From positions 1-61,336 of the forward strand of contig JAGAIW010000153.1 of NCBI GenBank assembly GCA_017626305.1: a stretch of 61,336 bases of DNA, read 5' to 3'. Shown here in pieces: positions 33,669 to 43,618 of the stretch. Origin of the DNA: Clostridia bacterium. Lineage in GTDB: Bacteria > Bacillota > Clostridia > Christensenellales > Borkfalkiaceae. Numbering within the stretch: position 1 is the stretch's first letter; each line of letters begins with the position of its first letter. The position numbers and the translations under genes were made by a program. The notes beneath the pieces were generated by a model. It did no database searches and was not told the DNA's origin. It saw only the letters and a list, made by a program, of their open reading frames with translations.

Positions 33669-34169
33669 ATGATTAGAGCTATCGTCCACGCCGATAAAGA
33701 ATGGGGAATCGGCAAAGGGAACGACATGATGTTTTCCCTGCCCAAGGATATGAAATTTTTCCGCGAAACGACCGTGGGGCATACCGTGGTGATGGGGGGA
33801 AATACGCTGCGTTCTTTCCCGAATCAAAAACCGTTGAAAAATCGGGTAAATATCGTACTTTCTAGGGGGCATGTACAAGACGAATGTATTTTCGTGCGTT
33901 CGTTTGACGAGCTGAAAGCCGAGCTGAAAAAGCGGGAAACCGAAGAGATTTATATTATCGGCGGCGGCGAAATTTACAAGGAATTATTACCCTATTGCCA
34001 CGAAGCCTTAGTGACGAAGGTGGACGCCGTAGGGGGCGCGGAAGTATTCTTCCCGAACTTAGACGAAAACGCCAACTTTACCTGCGTATACCAAAGCGAG
34101 CCGATAGACGATAACGGCTTAACGATCCGTTTCACAACGTATAGAAACGATAAAAGGATTCCGCTATAA
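33669..34169 (+). CDS. folA: Dihydrofolate reductase
   Basis: The 166 residues have the DHFR layout: AIVHADKEWGIGKGNDM (Met20-loop region), the SLPKDMKFFRETT helix with the active-site acid, VVMGGNTLRSF for NADPH and YIIGGGEIYKELL. It reduces the dihydrofolate produced by ThyA. The stop codon lies within the terminator hairpin that ends the operon. Confidence 0.94.
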   Translation: MIRAIVHADKEWGIGKGNDMMFSLPKDMKFFRETTVGHTVVMGGNTLRSFPNQKPLKNRVNIVLSRGHVQDECIFVRSFDELKAELKKRETEEIYIIGGGEIYKELLPYCHEALVTKVDAVGGAEVFFPNLDENANFTCVYQSEPIDDNGLTIRFTTYRNDKRIPL

Positions 34170-34182
34170 GCGGAATTTTTTT
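34158..34182 (+). terminator. Terminator of thyA-folA
   Basis: ATTCCGCT (34158-34165) pairs with AGCGGAAT (34169-34176) around ATA, followed by six T residues. It overlaps the folA stop. Confidence 0.93.
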
Positions 34183-34212
34183 AAGTAATTGAGAAAAACC
34201 TATCGTTTTTCC

Positions 34213-34241
34213 TTGTCAATTTCAAGAAAAAGTATTACAAT
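34213..34241 (+). promoter_or_regulatory. Promoter of typA
   Basis: TTGTCA (34213-34218) and TACAAT (34236-34241) are 17 nt apart. Confidence 0.75.
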
Positions 34242-34279
34242 AATAAGGTTGAAAAGTTCACTAGCAAAGGAGAAAGACA

Positions 34280-36106
34280 TTGATTAGAGAAGATTTGAGA
34301 AACGTGGCGATTATCGCGCACGTAGACCACGGCAAAACGACGCTCGTCAACGAAATGTTGGCGCAGGGCGGTGTATTCCGCGAAAATCAACAGGTACAAG
34401 ACAGAGTAATGGACTCGGGCGATTTGGAAAGAGAACGCGGCATTACCATTTTAGCGAAAAACACTTCGGCGCATTATAAGGGCGTGAAGATTAACATTAT
34501 CGACACCCCTGGACACGCTGACTTTTCGGGCGAAGTAGAACGCGTTTTGAAAATGGTAAACGGCGCAATCATTCTCGTGGACGCTGCGGAAGGCCCGTTG
34601 CCGCAAACCCGTTTCGTTATGCAAAAGGCGCTTTCGCTTGGCTTAAAGACGATTATCGTTATCAATAAAGTCGACCGTCCCGACGCGCGTATTGAAGAAG
34701 TAGTGGAAGAAATGCAACTGCTTATGATGGATTTAGACGCAACGGACGAACAGCTGGAAAGCCCTATCGTGTACTGCTGCGGTCGTCAAGGCACGGCGTC
34801 GCTTACGCCCGACAAACAGGAAGAAAATCTCAATCCCCTGTTCGATACCATTTTGGAAACCATTCCGCCCATGGATATGGACGTCGACGGCAAAGGACAG
34901 CTCCTTGTTTCGTGTATTGACTATAACGAATTTGTCGGCCGTATCGGTATCGGTAGAATCGAAAGGGGCGTCATTCGCGCAAACGAACCCGTTTCCATTT
35001 GTAATTTTAACGAACCCAAGGTTCGCACGAATTGCCGTATCGTCAATTTGTATCAAATCGAAGGGTTAGAGCGTGTGTCCGTTCCCGAAGCCAAAGCGGG
35101 GGATATCGTCGTCTTTTCGGGGATTGATGGCTTGAATATCGGGGATACGGTGTGCGAACCGTCGGCGGTTGAGCCCGTAGAGTTTGTCCGTATTGAAGAC
35201 CCGACGGTGGAAATGACCTTCTCCGTCAACGATAGCCCGTTTGCGGGTAAGGAAGGGAAATTCGTCACCACCCGTCAGCTCCGCGATAGATTGTATAAGG
35301 AATTGCTCCGCGACGTTTCTTTGCGTGTAAACGACACCGAAAGCGCGGACAGTTTCCGCGTTTGCGGGCGTGGGGAAATGCACCTGTCCATTCTCATTGA
35401 AACCATGCGCCGCGAAGGGTATGAATTTCAAGTTTCTACCCCCAAGGTGCTGTATAAGGATATTGACGGCGTTCGTCACGAGCCTATCGAGCGTTTCGTC
35501 GCCGACGTGCCCGAAGATATGACGGGCCCCGTATTCTCCGCCATGGGTAACCGTAAAGGGAATTTGGTGCAAATGACGGCAATCGGTACGCGTATGCGTT
35601 TGGAATTTACCGTTCCTTCCCGTGGCTTGTTCGGCTATAAGAGCGAATTTTTGACGGATACCAAGGGTCAAGGGATTATGAATACTATTTTCTATTCCTA
35701 CGAACCGTACAAAGGGGATATGCAACGCCGTAATACGGGTTCTTTGGTGGCGTTTGAAACGGGTGAAGCGGTTGCGTACGGCTTGTTCAACGCACAGGGC
35801 CGCGGAAACCTGTTTATCACCCCCGGCACGCCCGTATATCAAGGTATGGTCGTGGGGTATACCAACCTTTCGGACGATATCAACGTCAACGTATGTAAGA
35901 CCAAACACTTGACGAATACCCGTTCGTCCAGCAGCGACGACGCGCTGACGCTCATTCCCGTATCTAAAATGAGCTTGGAAGAATGTTTGGAATTTATCGC
36001 CGACGACGAGCTTTTGGAAGTAACGCCCAAATCCTTGCGTATTCGTAAGCGTATTTTGGATAGCGAACTGCGCGCAAAAGCACGTTTTAAGGAGAAAAAT
36101 AAATAA
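34280..36106 (+). CDS. typA: Ribosome-associated GTPase TypA/BipA
   Basis: The start is TTG after AAAGGAG. The 608 residues are an EF-G-like translational GTPase: G1 AHVDHGKTT, the RGITILAK switch, G3 DTPGHADF and G4 NKVDRPDA, then domains II, III and V, and the BipA-specific C-terminal domain ending near [10 protein letters not shown]. It acts on the 70S ribosome and in large-subunit assembly under stress. The stop overlaps the start of the next gene (TAATG). Confidence 0.96.
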   Translation: MIREDLRNVAIIAHVDHGKTTLVNEMLAQGGVFRENQQVQDRVMDSGDLERERGITILAKNTSAHYKGVKINIIDTPGHADFSGEVERVLKMVNGAIILVDAAEGPLPQTRFVMQKALSLGLKTIIVINKVDRPDARIEEVVEEMQLLMMDLDATDEQLESPIVYCCGRQGTASLTPDKQEENLNPLFDTILETIPPMDMDVDGKGQLLVSCIDYNEFVGRIGIGRIERGVIRANEPVSICNFNEPKVRTNCRIVNLYQIEGLERVSVPEAKAGDIVVFSGIDGLNIGDTVCEPSAVEPVEFVRIEDPTVEMTFSVNDSPFAGKEGKFVTTRQLRDRLYKELLRDVSLRVNDTESADSFRVCGRGEMHLSILIETMRREGYEFQVSTPKVLYKDIDGVRHEPIERFVADVPEDMTGPVFSAMGNRKGNLVQMTAIGTRMRLEFTVPSRGLFGYKSEFLTDTKGQGIMNTIFYSYEPYKGDMQRRNTGSLVAFETGEAVAYGLFNAQGRGNLFITPGTPVYQGMVVGYTNLSDDINVNVCKTKHLTNTRSSSSDDALTLIPVSKMSLEECLEFIADDELLEVTPKSLRIRKRILDSELRAKARFKEKNK

Positions 36107-36747
36107 TGAAAGGTAAGGTTTACATTTTCGATATGGACGGAACGCTTGCCGATTCCATGCCCGCCGTTTGGGGGACAATGCCCTTGCGCTTTTTGGAAGA
36201 ACAGAATATTGCGTATCCCGACGATTATTTGAAAAACGTTATCGCGTTGGGGATTCCCGGGCTGATTGCTTACACGAAGGAGCATTTTCCCGTCGCGGAA
36301 ACGGCGGAAGAAATGTATGCTTGGTTTATTCAAAACGGCAAAACGCATTACGAAACCACCGTTCCCGAAAAGCCGTTTACGACGCAAACGCTGCTTGCTT
36401 TAAAGGCAAGCGGAGCTCGCCTAAATATCCTTACGGGCAGTCCGCACGTCTTTCTTGATCCGTGGGTGCGCCGCTTAGGGATAGAGCGTTTGTTTGACAA
36501 TCTTTGGTCGGTAGACGATTTTCCCATGAATAAGGCAAACCCGTTACTCTACGAAGAAATTGCCCGTCGGCTTGGCGTAAAAGCGAGTGATTGCGTGATG
36601 GTGGACGACAGTATCGTGCCGCTTTCGGCGGCAAAGCAAGCTGGCTGGAAAACGGTGGGAATATACGACGAAGTATCCAAGGACAAAGAACGCGAAATGC
36701 GTGAAATTGCGGATACGTACGTGCATTTTTTGAACGAACTGTTGTAA
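36106..36747 (+). CDS. HAD-superfamily hydrolase (phosphoglycolate phosphatase-like)
   Basis: The 213 residues contain HAD motif I IFDMDGTLAD (nucleophile Asp), an alpha-helical cap (about 20-80), motif II LTGS, motif III Lys near NKANP and motif IV MVDDS. The family dephosphorylates small phosphate esters; the substrate is not evident. It is translationally coupled to typA. Confidence 0.88.
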   Translation: MKGKVYIFDMDGTLADSMPAVWGTMPLRFLEEQNIAYPDDYLKNVIALGIPGLIAYTKEHFPVAETAEEMYAWFIQNGKTHYETTVPEKPFTTQTLLALKASGARLNILTGSPHVFLDPWVRRLGIERLFDNLWSVDDFPMNKANPLLYEEIARRLGVKASDCVMVDDSIVPLSAAKQAGWKTVGIYDEVSKDKEREMREIADTYVHFLNELL

Positions 36748-36769
36748 GGCGCAATAAAGGAGAAGAAAA

Positions 36770-37648
36770 ATGCATAAAAAAATTCCAAGTGCTGCTTATG
36801 AAATTGCCTTTGATAAAGTACGTTCCCGTTTTTTTCTTGTGGGAAGGGGTAACGTTCGTGTATTCGACGTAAATACGAATGAGAAAATAGCGGTGCTTCG
36901 TGGTATACCAAATCCAAGCCAAGTTTTCGTATCTCAGAAAAATGGAATTATTGCGGTAAAATCAACGGAAGCTCGGTTTGCTTTTTATGGAATAGATACG
37001 TTTGAACTGCTTGGATTGTTAAAAATACGCGGGGCGGCAAATACCGACCCCGATTTCTATTACGACGAAGATGAAAATATGCTTTATGGTCTTACGTATT
37101 ATAAAACGCTTGACGAGTATTTGTATCAAGTGTCACCTGCAACGTTAAACTATTCTACCGTTCCGTTAAAAAGTGTGGAAATGAAAGTGGGGGAAGGGGA
37201 AAAGCCGTATACCCGTTATAGGTTGCATAAACATGAAAACGGCGGGGCGTATCTGATCCGTTCGTGTTATAATCTCAAACGGCCCTATAACAAAGGGGTT
37301 TACGAATCCTGTTACGGTAGATACGAACTGGAAAACGGCGAATACGTTTTGAAGGAGAAATATATTTCAACCAACGAATACTGTTTAGATTTAAAAGATT
37401 TTATTGCGCCCGAAGCGTATCGCCGTTTCTGTGCTTATTTAAAGGACGATTGTGGAATGGGTGCTTTCTACCGTGTGCGCCGATGCGAAAAGGAAACGTA
37501 CTTTATTCACTTGGGTAAGGCTGTATACCGCGAACGCGAATTGGGTGAGTTTGAGACGGTATTTGAAGATAAATATACGTGGGACTATGCGGAATTCCAA
37601 GGTCGCACGTATGCGTGCACTTGGGAGTATTGCATGATACGCTGGTGA
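36770..37648 (+). CDS. Unknown protein with repeated beta strands
   Basis: The 292 residues have no signal peptide. The N-terminal half (about 10-120) looks like several WD/propeller-style blades with short runs such as RFFLVGRGNVRVF, VFVSQKNGIIAV and FAFYGIDTFELLG. The C-terminal half is Tyr/Arg-rich with several Cys. AAAGGAG lies 8 nt upstream and the gap from the HAD gene is 22 nt, so it may be co-transcribed. Codon use is somewhat more AT-rich than that of its neighbours. I do not recognise a family. Confidence 0.6.
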   Translation: MHKKIPSAAYEIAFDKVRSRFFLVGRGNVRVFDVNTNEKIAVLRGIPNPSQVFVSQKNGIIAVKSTEARFAFYGIDTFELLGLLKIRGAANTDPDFYYDEDENMLYGLTYYKTLDEYLYQVSPATLNYSTVPLKSVEMKVGEGEKPYTRYRLHKHENGGAYLIRSCYNLKRPYNKGVYESCYGRYELENGEYVLKEKYISTNEYCLDLKDFIAPEAYRRFCAYLKDDCGMGAFYRVRRCEKETYFIHLGKAVYRERELGEFETVFEDKYTWDYAEFQGRTYACTWEYCMIRW

Positions 37649-37666
37649 ATAAAAGCTCATTGATAA

Positions 37667-37697
37667 AAAGCCTTCTCTAAAAAAGGGAAGGCTTTCT
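37667..37697 (+). terminator. Terminator before the ribosomal locus
   Basis: AAAGCCTTCTCT (37667-37678) pairs with AGGGAAGGCTTT (37684-37695), with a short T/C tail. A perfect 12-bp palindrome GTGCGCGCGCAC at 37704-37715 and very AT-rich DNA (37720-37850) follow. Confidence 0.8.
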
Positions 37698-37854
37698 CTA
37701 TACGTGCGCGCGCACGCATATATAAAATAAGGAAGTATAAAAGGGCGCGTAAGGGGGAATATATACAAAAACGCTTGAAAAATACCCTAAAAACAAAAAT
37801 ATGCATAATTTTGAAAAAAAGTTAAAAAAAATTAAAAATATTTGTTTCAAACGC

Positions 37855-37883
37855 TTGACTTCCCCTTGCAAATTTGATATTAT
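37855..37883 (+). promoter_or_regulatory. Promoter of the S10-spc operon
   Basis: TTGACT (37855-37860) and TATTAT (37878-37883) are 17 nt apart, preceded by A/T-tracts (37803-37850) that look like an UP element. Confidence 0.8.
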
Positions 37884-37889
37884 AGTTAG

Positions 37890-38136
37890 GCTGTATAAAT
37901 ATGCGGTGTATAGGGTTGAGACGGGAAGTTACTGAAATTTGGGGCAAAAAGCCGCCCCGACAGATAATTTCCGTTGACAAAAGTGGGGGCAAGACTCCTG
38001 CGACTAACCGAGGCTTTGCGTAAGAACGCTCGGTAAAAAACGAGAGTTTTTATTTTGCGGAAAGGCTCGATACACACGGATGAGTTGATACAGTAAATAA
38101 AACGTTAGTATAAACAGTAAAAGGAGTAACACAAAC
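37890..38136 (+). promoter_or_regulatory. Structured leader of the S10 operon
   Basis: The leader of about 245 nt holds a branched stem closed by ACGGGAA/TTTCCGT (37921-37974), with GGGGC/GCCCC inside (37941-37958). A second hairpin ACCGAG/CTCGGT (38007-38034) is followed directly by AAAAAC-GAGA-GTTTTT and ATTTT (38036-38055), which could be a weak attenuator. Ribosomal-protein feedback (L4 in E. coli) acts through such leaders; the binding protein here is not known. Confidence 0.6.
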
Positions 38137-38436
38137 ATGGCAGTACAGAAAATCAGAATTAAGTTAGCGGCATACGACCACGAACTTGTAGACGAAGCGG
38201 CAAGCCGTATCGTTGAAACAATGAAGAAGAGCGGGGCAAAGATCTCCGGTCCTATTCCCCTTCCTACGGAAAGAGAAATCGTAACCATTCTCCGTTCGCC
38301 CCACAAAGACAAGGATTCGCGCGAACAGTTCGAAATGAGAACGTATAAGAGAATTATCGATATCTATTCCCCCAACGCAAAGCTTTTGGATTCCATTCAC
38401 TTGCCCGCAGGTGTGGATATCAAAATTAGGCTCTAA
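38137..38436 (+). CDS. rpsJ: 30S ribosomal protein S10
   Basis: The 99 residues show the S10 signatures [24 protein letters not shown] and [13 protein letters not shown]. The protein sits in the 30S head and also serves as NusE in transcription antitermination. KGAG-type RBS AAAAGGAG lies upstream. It is the first gene of the ribosomal superoperon. Confidence 0.98.
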   Translation: MAVQKIRIKLAAYDHELVDEAASRIVETMKKSGAKISGPIPLPTEREIVTILRSPHKDKDSREQFEMRTYKRIIDIYSPNAKLLDSIHLPAGVDIKIRL

Positions 38437-38503
38437 TCAACAAGCCGAGAAATACTTTCAAAGGTATTCGAGAATAAAAATTTTTAAGGAGTGAACTTTA
38501 TCA

Positions 38504-39139
38504 ATGAATAAAGCAATCATCGGTCGCAAGGTCGGCATGACGCAGATCTTCGCAGAAGACGGGAGAATGATCCCCGTTACGGTAGTGGAGGCAGGTCCCT
38601 GCCCCGTAGTGCAAGTAAAGACGGTGGAAAACGACGGTTACGCCGCGTTGAAACTGGGCTTTATCGAAACGAGTGAAAAGGCGCTTACCAAGCCCGAGCT
38701 CGGTCAGTACAAAAAAGCAGGCGTTAAGCCCCACAAAGTGCTGAAAGAAATCAGAGTAGCTAATGCGGAAACGTACGCAGTCGGCGCAGAGCTGAAAGCT
38801 GACGTGTTTGCGGCAGGCGATAAGGTGGACGTTTCGGGTGTGACGAAAGGTCACGGTTTCACGGGTGTTATCAAGAGATGGAATCAACAAAGATTGAAGA
38901 TGACCCACGGTACTGGCCCTGTGCACAGAGAACCTGGTTCTATGGGTTCTATCAGTTCCCCTTCGAGAGTATTCAAGAATAAGCATCTCGCCGGTCAATA
39001 CGGTGTGGAGAACGTTACCATTCAAAATCTTGAAGTCGTAAAGGTAGATCTTGAAAGAAACGCGATTCTCATCAAAGGCGCTATCCCCGGACCCAAAGGT
39101 AGTATCGTTACCATTTCGGACAGCGTGAAGAGCAAATAA
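38504..39139 (+). CDS. rplC: 50S ribosomal protein L3
   Basis: The 211 residues start with [10 protein letters not shown] and contain the long central extension that reaches the peptidyl transferase centre ([12 protein letters not shown], then [14 protein letters not shown]). The C-terminal [12 protein letters not shown]-like end is intact. It is an early assembly protein of the 50S subunit. Confidence 0.98.
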   Translation: MNKAIIGRKVGMTQIFAEDGRMIPVTVVEAGPCPVVQVKTVENDGYAALKLGFIETSEKALTKPELGQYKKAGVKPHKVLKEIRVANAETYAVGAELKADVFAAGDKVDVSGVTKGHGFTGVIKRWNQQRLKMTHGTGPVHREPGSMGSISSPSRVFKNKHLAGQYGVENVTIQNLEVVKVDLERNAILIKGAIPGPKGSIVTISDSVKSK

Positions 39140-39154
39140 GGAGAGTAAGGTAAA

Positions 39155-39778
39155 ATGGCGGCTATTAAAGTATTAAATATGAGCGGCGCAGAAGTCGGCG
39201 AAATCGAACTCAACGATAACGTATTCGGCGTCGAATTTAAAGAATCTTTGATTCATCAGGCAGTCGTTACCCGCTTGGCTAACGAAAGACAGGGTACGAA
39301 ATCCACCCTTACGAGAACGGAAGTCCGCGGCGGCGGTATCAAACCTTGGAGACAAAAAGGTACGGGTCGTGCCCGTCAAGGTTCTATCCGCGCACCTCAA
39401 TGGATTAAGGGCGGCGTAGTATTCGCACCCAAATCCCGCGACTTCTCCAAGAAGATGAACCAAAAAGCGAAAAAGACGGCTCTTTTGTCCGCGCTTTCCA
39501 AGAAGGTTGCTGACGGCGAATTTATCGTTGTAGACGAATTGAAAGTAACCGCAGCGAAGACGAAGGAAATGGCGGCGTTTGCAAAAGCGCTGGGCTTGAA
39601 CAAAACGGCGCTCGTTGTTATGGATAACGACGACGTGAACGTGATCCGCGCGGCGGCAAACCTTCCCAAGTTGGCTACGTTGCCCCTTGTGCAACTCAGC
39701 ACCTACGAAGTTGTTGTAAACAACAAAATCGTTATGACGAAGGCTGCTGTTGAGAAATTCCAGGAGGTCAACGCGTAA
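39155..39778 (+). CDS. rplD: 50S ribosomal protein L4
   Basis: The 207 residues include the exit-tunnel loop (about 45-95) with GGGIKPWRQKGTGRARQGS, the segment where macrolide-resistance changes occur in other species. In E. coli L4 represses its own operon. Its stop overlaps the rplW start (TAATG) and its last codons contain the CAGGAGG ribosome site of rplW. Confidence 0.98.
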   Translation: MAAIKVLNMSGAEVGEIELNDNVFGVEFKESLIHQAVVTRLANERQGTKSTLTRTEVRGGGIKPWRQKGTGRARQGSIRAPQWIKGGVVFAPKSRDFSKKMNQKAKKTALLSALSKKVADGEFIVVDELKVTAAKTKEMAAFAKALGLNKTALVVMDNDDVNVIRAAANLPKLATLPLVQLSTYEVVVNNKIVMTKAAVEKFQEVNA

Positions 39779-40068
39779 TGTTTGCAGAAGATATCATTTT
39801 GAAACCCGTTCTCACCGAAAAGGGCTACGACGGGATCGCGTCTAAGAAGTACACCTTCTACGTAAAGAAAGATGCGAATAAAGTGGAAATCAAGTTGGCA
39901 GTTGAAAAGCTTTTCGGCGTACAGGTTGCTAGCGTAAACACCGTTGCTTGCAAAGGCAAGCTTAAAAGAATGGGCAGAAACCAAGGTTATACGCCCGATC
40001 GTAAGAAAGCCATCGTTACTTTGAAAGAAGATAGCAAAGCTATTGAATTCTTCGAGTCGTTGACTTAA
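39778..40068 (+). CDS. rplW: 50S ribosomal protein L23
   Basis: The 96 residues have the L23 pattern: [33 protein letters not shown] and [23 protein letters not shown]23 lies at the tunnel exit and docks SRP and trigger factor. Translationally coupled to rplD. Confidence 0.98.
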   Translation: MFAEDIILKPVLTEKGYDGIASKKYTFYVKKDANKVEIKLAVEKLFGVQVASVNTVACKGKLKRMGRNQGYTPDRKKAIVTLKEDSKAIEFFESLT

Positions 40069-40088
40069 TCTCAGGAGGAAAAAAGAAA

Positions 40089-40919
40089 ATGGCTATTAAA
40101 ACGTATAAACCCACGTCGGCAGGTCGCCGTTTCGTAACCGTCCTGACCAACGACGACTTAACGCCCGGTGCAAAACCCGAACGCTCGTTGATGCACGATC
40201 AACGTCATAGCGGCGGTAGAAACAACTTGGGCAGAATCACCACCAGACATATCGGCGGCGGCAACCGCAGAAAATACCGTATTATCGACTTCAAGAGATT
40301 GAAGGACGATATCCCCGCAACGGTGCAAAGCATTCAGTACGACCCCAACCGTAGCGCACATATCGCGCTCTTGGTTTACGCGGACGGCGTGAAGAGCTAT
40401 ATCCTTGCTCCCGTTGGTTTGAACGTAGGGGACAAGGTAATGAGCGGCGTAAACGCAGACATCAAAGTAGGTAACGCGTTGCCCCTTGAAAACATTCCCG
40501 TCGGTACGATGGTACACAATATCGAACTTACCCCCGGTAAGGGCGGTCAAATTGCGAGAAGTGCTGGTATTTCCGCGCAAATCATGGCTGTGGAAGGTAA
40601 GTACGCTACCATCAGAATGCCCAGCGGCGAAATGAGATACGTGCTCTTAAAGTGCCGTGCGACGATCGGTCAAGTCGGCAACGTTGACCACGAGCTCGTT
40701 TCCTTGGGTAAAGCAGGTAAAGCAAGATATCTCGGTTTAAGACCGGAAGTTCGCGGTTCGGTAATGAACCCCGTTGACCACCCTCACGGCGGTGGTGAAG
40801 GTAAGTCGCCTATCGGTCATGCAGGCCCGTTGACGCCTTGGGGCAAGCCCGCGCTTGGTTACAAGACGAGAAAGAAGAAGAATGCAACGAACAAGTTCAT
40901 TCTTAAAAGAATTAACTAA
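40089..40919 (+). CDS. rplB: 50S ribosomal protein L2
   Basis: The 276 residues carry the conserved C-terminal [15 protein letters not shown] motif whose His is needed for peptidyl transfer, and the central RNA-binding domain with [18 protein letters not shown] lies 10 nt from the ATG. Confidence 0.98.
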   Translation: MAIKTYKPTSAGRRFVTVLTNDDLTPGAKPERSLMHDQRHSGGRNNLGRITTRHIGGGNRRKYRIIDFKRLKDDIPATVQSIQYDPNRSAHIALLVYADGVKSYILAPVGLNVGDKVMSGVNADIKVGNALPLENIPVGTMVHNIELTPGKGGQIARSAGISAQIMAVEGKYATIRMPSGEMRYVLLKCRATIGQVGNVDHELVSLGKAGKARYLGLRPEVRGSVMNPVDHPHGGGEGKSPIGHAGPLTPWGKPALGYKTRKKKNATNKFILKRIN

Positions 40920-40934
40920 TCGGAGGATCGTATA

Positions 40935-41213
40935 ATGTCAAGAAGCGTAAAGAAAGGACCTTATGTCGAAGCAAAACTTTATAGCAGAATTCAGGCGATG
41001 AACGACGCAAACGAAAAGAAAGTCATCAAGACTTGGTCGAGAGCGTCCACGATTTTCCCCGAGTTCGTTGGTCACACCATTGCGGTATACGACGGTCGTA
41101 AGCACGTACCCGTATACGTAACGGAAGACATGATCGGTTGCAAGCTTGGTGAGTTTGCGCCGACGAGAACGTTCCACGGTCATACCGCGAAGACGACTAC
41201 CCCGGGTAAATAA
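40935..41213 (+). CDS. rpsS: 30S ribosomal protein S19
   Basis: The 92 residues begin [11 protein letters not shown] and contain [20 protein letters not shown] and [13 protein letters not shown], the S19 core in the 30S head near the A site. Confidence 0.98.
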   Translation: MSRSVKKGPYVEAKLYSRIQAMNDANEKKVIKTWSRASTIFPEFVGHTIAVYDGRKHVPVYVTEDMIGCKLGEFAPTRTFHGHTAKTTTPGK

Positions 41214-41226
41214 GGAGAATAGATAA

Positions 41227-41628
41227 ATGGCAACGAATATGAAGAAAAAGACGGAAAGGGTTGCGGCAAAAAGAGAAAAGCGCCCCTTCGCAGTCGCTAA
41301 ATATATCAGAGTATCCCCTTACAAAGTAAGAACGGTTCTTGCTTTGATTCGTGGAAAGAGTTACAGAGAGGCAAAAGCGATTCTCGATTACAGCGTAAAC
41401 GGAAGCGCGCTTGCGGTTAAGAAAGTGTTGATGTCTGCTGCGGCAAACGCAGAACACAACATGGGCATGGACAGAAACGACCTGTTCGTTGCGGAATGTT
41501 TCGCAGACGGCGGTCAAATGCTCAAAAGAATGCAACCCGTATCCAAAGGTCGCGGTCATGCAATCTTGAAGAGAACCAGCCACATCACCGTTATTTTGGA
41601 CGTAAAGAAATTGGAAGGAGAAGTATAA
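41227..41628 (+). CDS. rplV: 50S ribosomal protein L22
   Basis: The 133 residues have the L22 body ([23 protein letters not shown]) and the tunnel hairpin around [22 protein letters not shown] basic N-terminal extension of about 20 residues precedes the core. The last codons encode the rpsC ribosome site (GGAAGGAG). Confidence 0.97.
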   Translation: MATNMKKKTERVAAKREKRPFAVAKYIRVSPYKVRTVLALIRGKSYREAKAILDYSVNGSALAVKKVLMSAAANAEHNMGMDRNDLFVAECFADGGQMLKRMQPVSKGRGHAILKRTSHITVILDVKKLEGEV

Positions 41629-41629
41629 C

Positions 41630-42295
41630 ATGGGACAGAAAGTAAATCCTCACGGTTTGAGAGTCGGCGTTATCGCGGATTGGAATACCACTTGGTATGC
41701 AGACAAAAAAGAATTCTCCAAATTCCTTAAAGAAGACAACGTTATTCGTACCTTCCTTAAAAAGAAGTACTATCAAGCGGCTGTCAGCAAAATCTTGATT
41801 GAACGTGCGGCGGCAAGAATCGTCGTTACCATCTACACGGCACGTCCCGGCGTTATTATCGGTAAGGGCGGCGCAGAAGTAGAAGTTATCAAGAAAGACC
41901 TTGCAAAGCTTACGGGCGGTAAGATGGTAAGCATCAATATCACCGAAGTTAGAAAGCCCGATTGCGACGCGCAGCTCGTTGCAGAAGGCGTTGCGGCTCA
42001 GCTTGAAAAGCGTATGTCTTTCAGACGTTGTATGAAACAGGCTATCGGCCGTTCTATGCGTGCGGGCGTTAAGGGCATCAAGATGATGGTTAGCGGTCGT
42101 TTGGACGGTGCGGAAATCGCAAGAAGCGAACATTACCATGAAGGTTCTATTCCCCTTCAAACGCTTCGTGCGGATATCGATTACGGTTTTGCGGAAGCGC
42201 ACACCACCTTCGGTATGATCGGCGTTAAGTGCTGGATCTACAAGGGCGAAGTGATTAAAACCGCCAAGAAAGCCGTAGAAGGAGGCGAACAGTAA
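41630..42295 (+). CDS. rpsC: 30S ribosomal protein S3
   Basis: The 221 residues contain the KH domain with [14 protein letters not shown] and the C-terminal S3 domain with [19 protein letters not shown]3 lines the mRNA entry tunnel. The tail Glu-Gly-Gly-Glu-Gln overlaps the rplP ribosome site and the stop overlaps its start (TAATG). Confidence 0.98.
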   Translation: MGQKVNPHGLRVGVIADWNTTWYADKKEFSKFLKEDNVIRTFLKKKYYQAAVSKILIERAAARIVVTIYTARPGVIIGKGGAEVEVIKKDLAKLTGGKMVSINITEVRKPDCDAQLVAEGVAAQLEKRMSFRRCMKQAIGRSMRAGVKGIKMMVSGRLDGAEIARSEHYHEGSIPLQTLRADIDYGFAEAHTTFGMIGVKCWIYKGEVIKTAKKAVEGGEQ

Positions 42296-42744
42296 TGTTA
42301 ATTCCCAAGAGAGTAAAAAGACGTAGACAGCATCGCGGTACAATGAAGGGTAAGGCGACGAAGGGTAACGTAATCGCATACGGCGAATACGGCCTTGTTT
42401 CCGAAGAACTTGGCTGGATTAAATCCAACCAAATCGAAGCAGCCCGTATCGCAATGACGAGATTCATCAAGCGTGGCGGTAAAGTATGGATTGACATCTT
42501 CCCCCACAAGCCTATCACGAAAAAACCTGCGGAAACGCGTATGGGTTCCGGTAAAGGTTCGGTTGAATATTGGGTAGCCGTTGTAAAACCCGGCCGCGTA
42601 ATGTTCGAAATGTCGGGCGTAAGCGAAGACGTAGCAAGAGAAGCTATGCGTCTTGCAGCGCACAAGTTGCCCGTAAAATGCAAGTTTGTTAAGAAAGAAG
42701 TCGTTGCGGCTGCGCCCGAAACGGCAGAAGGCGGTGAACAATAA
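42295..42744 (+). CDS. rplP: 50S ribosomal protein L16
   Basis: The 149 residues include the L16 core ([51 protein letters not shown]). It binds near the A-site tRNA. The C-terminal extension repeats the Glu-Gly-Gly-Glu-Gln ending of S3 because it too contains the next gene's ribosome site and overlapping start. Confidence 0.98.
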   Translation: MLIPKRVKRRRQHRGTMKGKATKGNVIAYGEYGLVSEELGWIKSNQIEAARIAMTRFIKRGGKVWIDIFPHKPITKKPAETRMGSGKGSVEYWVAVVKPGRVMFEMSGVSEDVAREAMRLAAHKLPVKCKFVKKEVVAAAPETAEGGEQ

Positions 42745-42938
42745 TGAAAGCGAAAGAAGTAAAAGAAATGACCAGCGAAGAGTTGACGGCAAAGCTCGCA
42801 GAGCTGAAAAGCGAACTGTTCAATCTTCGTTTCCGTTTGGCGTCCGGTCAGCTTGAAAATCCCGTTTCCATCAGAACCTGCAAGAAAGATATCGCGCGTG
42901 TGAACACGGAAATCCGCGCGAGAGAATTGAAGGCGTAA
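42744..42938 (+). CDS. rpmC: 50S ribosomal protein L29
   Basis: The 64 residues form the two-helix L29 with [20 protein letters not shown] and a [14 protein letters not shown] second helix. Coupled to rplP by TAATG. Confidence 0.97.
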   Translation: MKAKEVKEMTSEELTAKLAELKSELFNLRFRLASGQLENPVSIRTCKKDIARVNTEIRARELKA

Positions 42939-42952
42939 CGGAGGAGAAGACA

Positions 42953-43207
42953 ATGGAAAGAAATCTTAGAAAAGAAAGAGTAGGCTTGGTCGTATCCGAT
43001 AAAATGGATAAGACGGTCGTTGTAGAAATCACCGACAAGAGCAAGCACCCCCTTTACAAAAAGACCATCACCAAGAGTAAGCGCATTAAAGCGCACGACG
43101 AAGCGAACGAATGTGGCGTAGGCGACAAGGTTCGTATCGTTGAGACGAGAAAGCTCAGCAAGGACAAGAACTGGCGCGTTGCTGAAATCGTCGAGAAAGC
43201 AAAGTAA
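42953..43207 (+). CDS. rpsQ: 30S ribosomal protein S17
   Basis: The 84 residues have the OB-fold S17 pattern: [34 protein letters not shown] and the [19 protein letters not shown] segment. It is a primary 16S rRNA binder. Confidence 0.98.
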   Translation: MERNLRKERVGLVVSDKMDKTVVVEITDKSKHPLYKKTITKSKRIKAHDEANECGVGDKVRIVETRKLSKDKNWRVAEIVEKAK

Positions 43208-43228
43208 TTATAAGGAGAGTAATAAGTT

Positions 43229-43597
43229 ATGATACAACCTCAATCGAGGCTCAAAGCTGCGGACAACAGCGGCGCAAAAGAGCTTATGTGTATTAGAGTA
43301 TTAGGCGGCTCCTTCCGTAAAACTGGCAACATCGGCGACGTAATCGTAGCATCCGTTAAATCGGCTACGCCCGGTGGTGCGGTAAAGAAAGGCGACGTTG
43401 TAAAAGCCGTTATCGTAAGAAGCGCTAAGGGCATCAGAAGAGCAGACGGAACGTTCGTTAAATTTGACGAAAACGCCGCTGTTATTATCGACAACCAAAA
43501 ACAACCCAAGGGTACGCGTATCTTTGGGCCGATCGCGAGAGAATTGAGAGATAAAGATTACATGAAGATTATCTCCCTTGCTCCCGAAGTACTGTAA
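43229..43597 (+). CDS. rplN: 50S ribosomal protein L14
   Basis: The 122 residues begin [19 protein letters not shown] and contain [17 protein letters not shown] and the [15 protein letters not shown] end, all typical of L14, which forms an inter-subunit bridge. It starts the spc part of the locus. Confidence 0.98.
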   Translation: MIQPQSRLKAADNSGAKELMCIRVLGGSFRKTGNIGDVIVASVKSATPGGAVKKGDVVKAVIVRSAKGIRRADGTFVKFDENAAVIIDNQKQPKGTRIFGPIARELRDKDYMKIISLAPEVL

Positions 43598-43618
43598 GGT
43601 ATTAGGAGGACTAAAACA

